A stretch of 6,570 bases of DNA from NCBI GenBank assembly GCA_946480635.1, contig CAMLKV010000129.1, positions 1 through 6,570 of the forward strand. Direction: 5' to 3'. The notes under the pieces are model-generated. The model did no database searches. It saw only the letters and a program-made list of their open reading frames with translations, and was not told where the DNA came from. The position numbers and the translations under genes were made by a program. Below are positions 6,059-6,570 of this stretch, piece by piece. This stretch comes from an uncultured Flavobacterium sp. Its GTDB lineage: Bacteria; Bacteroidota; Bacteroidia; Flavobacteriales; Flavobacteriaceae. Each line of letters begins with the position of its first letter. Position 1 is the first letter of the stretch.

Positions 6059-6570
6059 CTCTAATTTCTTTTTTCCCGTTTTGACGGGCTGTTTTGTAAT
6101 TTTTAATTTTCTTTTCTTTTTTGAAATCGGTTCCTTCAAAAACCCGAACTGGGTTACCGCGTTCAATTTGCATTTGGTTCATCCAAACATTTTGAAACTC
6201 TTGCTGCATTTGGGTTTTGTCAAATTCTTCCAATTTTTGAATCAATCGTTCTGTCGCCAGCTTTTTATTTTGATGTTGCGAACGTGAATCCATACTCACC
6301 ACAGCAATTCCGGTAGGAATGTGGGTCGCACGAATAGCTGAACTTACTTTGTTCACGTGCTGACCACCCGCTCCACTGCTTCGCATGGCTTGGTAGTGAA
6401 TGTCTTTTTCATTGACCACTACTCTGCTCCCCGACTGGATTTCAAAAATTCCTATGAACCAATTTTTTCTTTTGTGAAATTTCCTGAAGGTACTTTGCCC
6501 AATCCATTGAATAGTTCCCATCCAACTAGACACAAAGTCTTCAGTCTTTTTCCCTTTAATGGAAACGATA
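6042..6570 (-). CDS. prfH: PrfH, release-factor-like ribosome rescue protein (5' end missing)
   Basis: The frame is open from the right edge of the window to TAA at 6044-6042, so the N-terminus is missing. A GTG at 6533 is internal, because conserved sequence continues upstream of it ([16 protein letters not shown]). The segment [14 protein letters not shown]...RKNWFIGI is characteristic of PrfH and distinguishes it from RF1, RF2 and ArfB. It is followed by [19 protein letters not shown] with the catalytic GGQ encoded at 6368-6360, then [13 protein letters not shown] and [13 protein letters not shown]. The GGQ loop enters the ribosomal peptidyl-transferase centre and hydrolyses peptidyl-tRNA. 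From published work as I recall it, PrfH releases peptides from ribosomes cleaved in the 16S decoding centre, so that an RtcB-type ligase can reseal the rRNA. Such a ligase would be expected just outside the right edge. The last 26 residues form a basic tail (8 Lys, 3 Arg), and their codons overlap the start of the TPR gene. Confidence 0.93.
   Translation of the reverse strand, partial: IVSIKGKKTEDFVSSWMGTIQWIGQSTFRKFHKRKNWFIGIFEIQSGSRVVVNEKDIHYQAMRSSGAGGQHVNKVSSAIRATHIPTGIAVVSMDSRSQHQNKKLATERLIQKLEEFDKTQMQQEFQNVWMNQMQIERGNPVRVFEGTDFKKEKKIKNYKTARQNGKKEIRDAINR

Noticed and set aside
6059..6166. Longer N-terminus for the TPR protein
   Set aside because: It would overlap prfH by more than 120 nt, and its basic sequence comes from reading the prfH lysine-rich tail in another frame; the ATG at 6058 is a better start.
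6081..6287. + strand open frame opposite prfH
   Set aside because: Antisense to conserved prfH sequence; Phe/Leu-rich composition reflects the lysine-rich tail on the other strand.

Overview
The window looks like chromosomal DNA from a Bacteroidota bacterium, most likely Flavobacterium or a close relative. The base composition is AT-rich. The starts lack clear Shine-Dalgarno sequences. The methylmalonyl-CoA mutase large subunit carries signature segments of the kind I associate with flavobacterial ScpA. The species cannot be fixed from sequence alone.

Layout. On the + strand (1-2579), the 3' end of a small exported or membrane-associated protein gene is followed after 2 nt by scpA, the adenosylcobalamin-dependent methylmalonyl-CoA mutase large subunit. 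A strong hairpin-plus-T-run (2607-2637) closes scpA. It also reads as a terminator on the opposite strand, where it ends the convergent helicase gene. Everything from about 2640 to the right edge is on the - strand. Read in transcription order from the right edge it holds: the 3' part of prfH (release-factor-like protein with a GGQ motif), a TPR protein overlapping it by 17 nt, an ERI-1/KapD-type DEDDh 3'-5' exonuclease closed by its own terminator, and then a separate two-gene cassette. The cassette consists of a short XRE regulator resembling restriction-modification controller proteins, overlapped by 8 nt by a PD-(D/E)XK nuclease-DUF2075 (Schlafen group 3 type) helicase.

How the genes fit together. 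scpA is housekeeping metabolism (succinyl-CoA/methylmalonyl-CoA interconversion). prfH belongs to a ribosome-repair and rescue pathway usually paired with an RNA ligase of the RtcB type, which would lie beyond the right edge. The TPR protein and the RNA-type exonuclease downstream could be accessory members of that RNA-repair locus, but this is inference. The XRE-nuclease/helicase cassette sits between two terminators. Its putative promoter overlaps nested inverted repeats, and its coding sequence is visibly more AT-rich than scpA. It is a good candidate for a horizontally acquired, self-regulated defence module. This is the most interesting system in the window, although its parts are individually known families.

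A second oddity is a REP-like palindromic repeat sitting in frame inside the variable N-terminal linker of scpA, where it encodes the peptide TEPVEV. No tRNA, rRNA, CRISPR array, transposase or riboswitch was recognised. No stretch longer than 300 bases lacks a gene.
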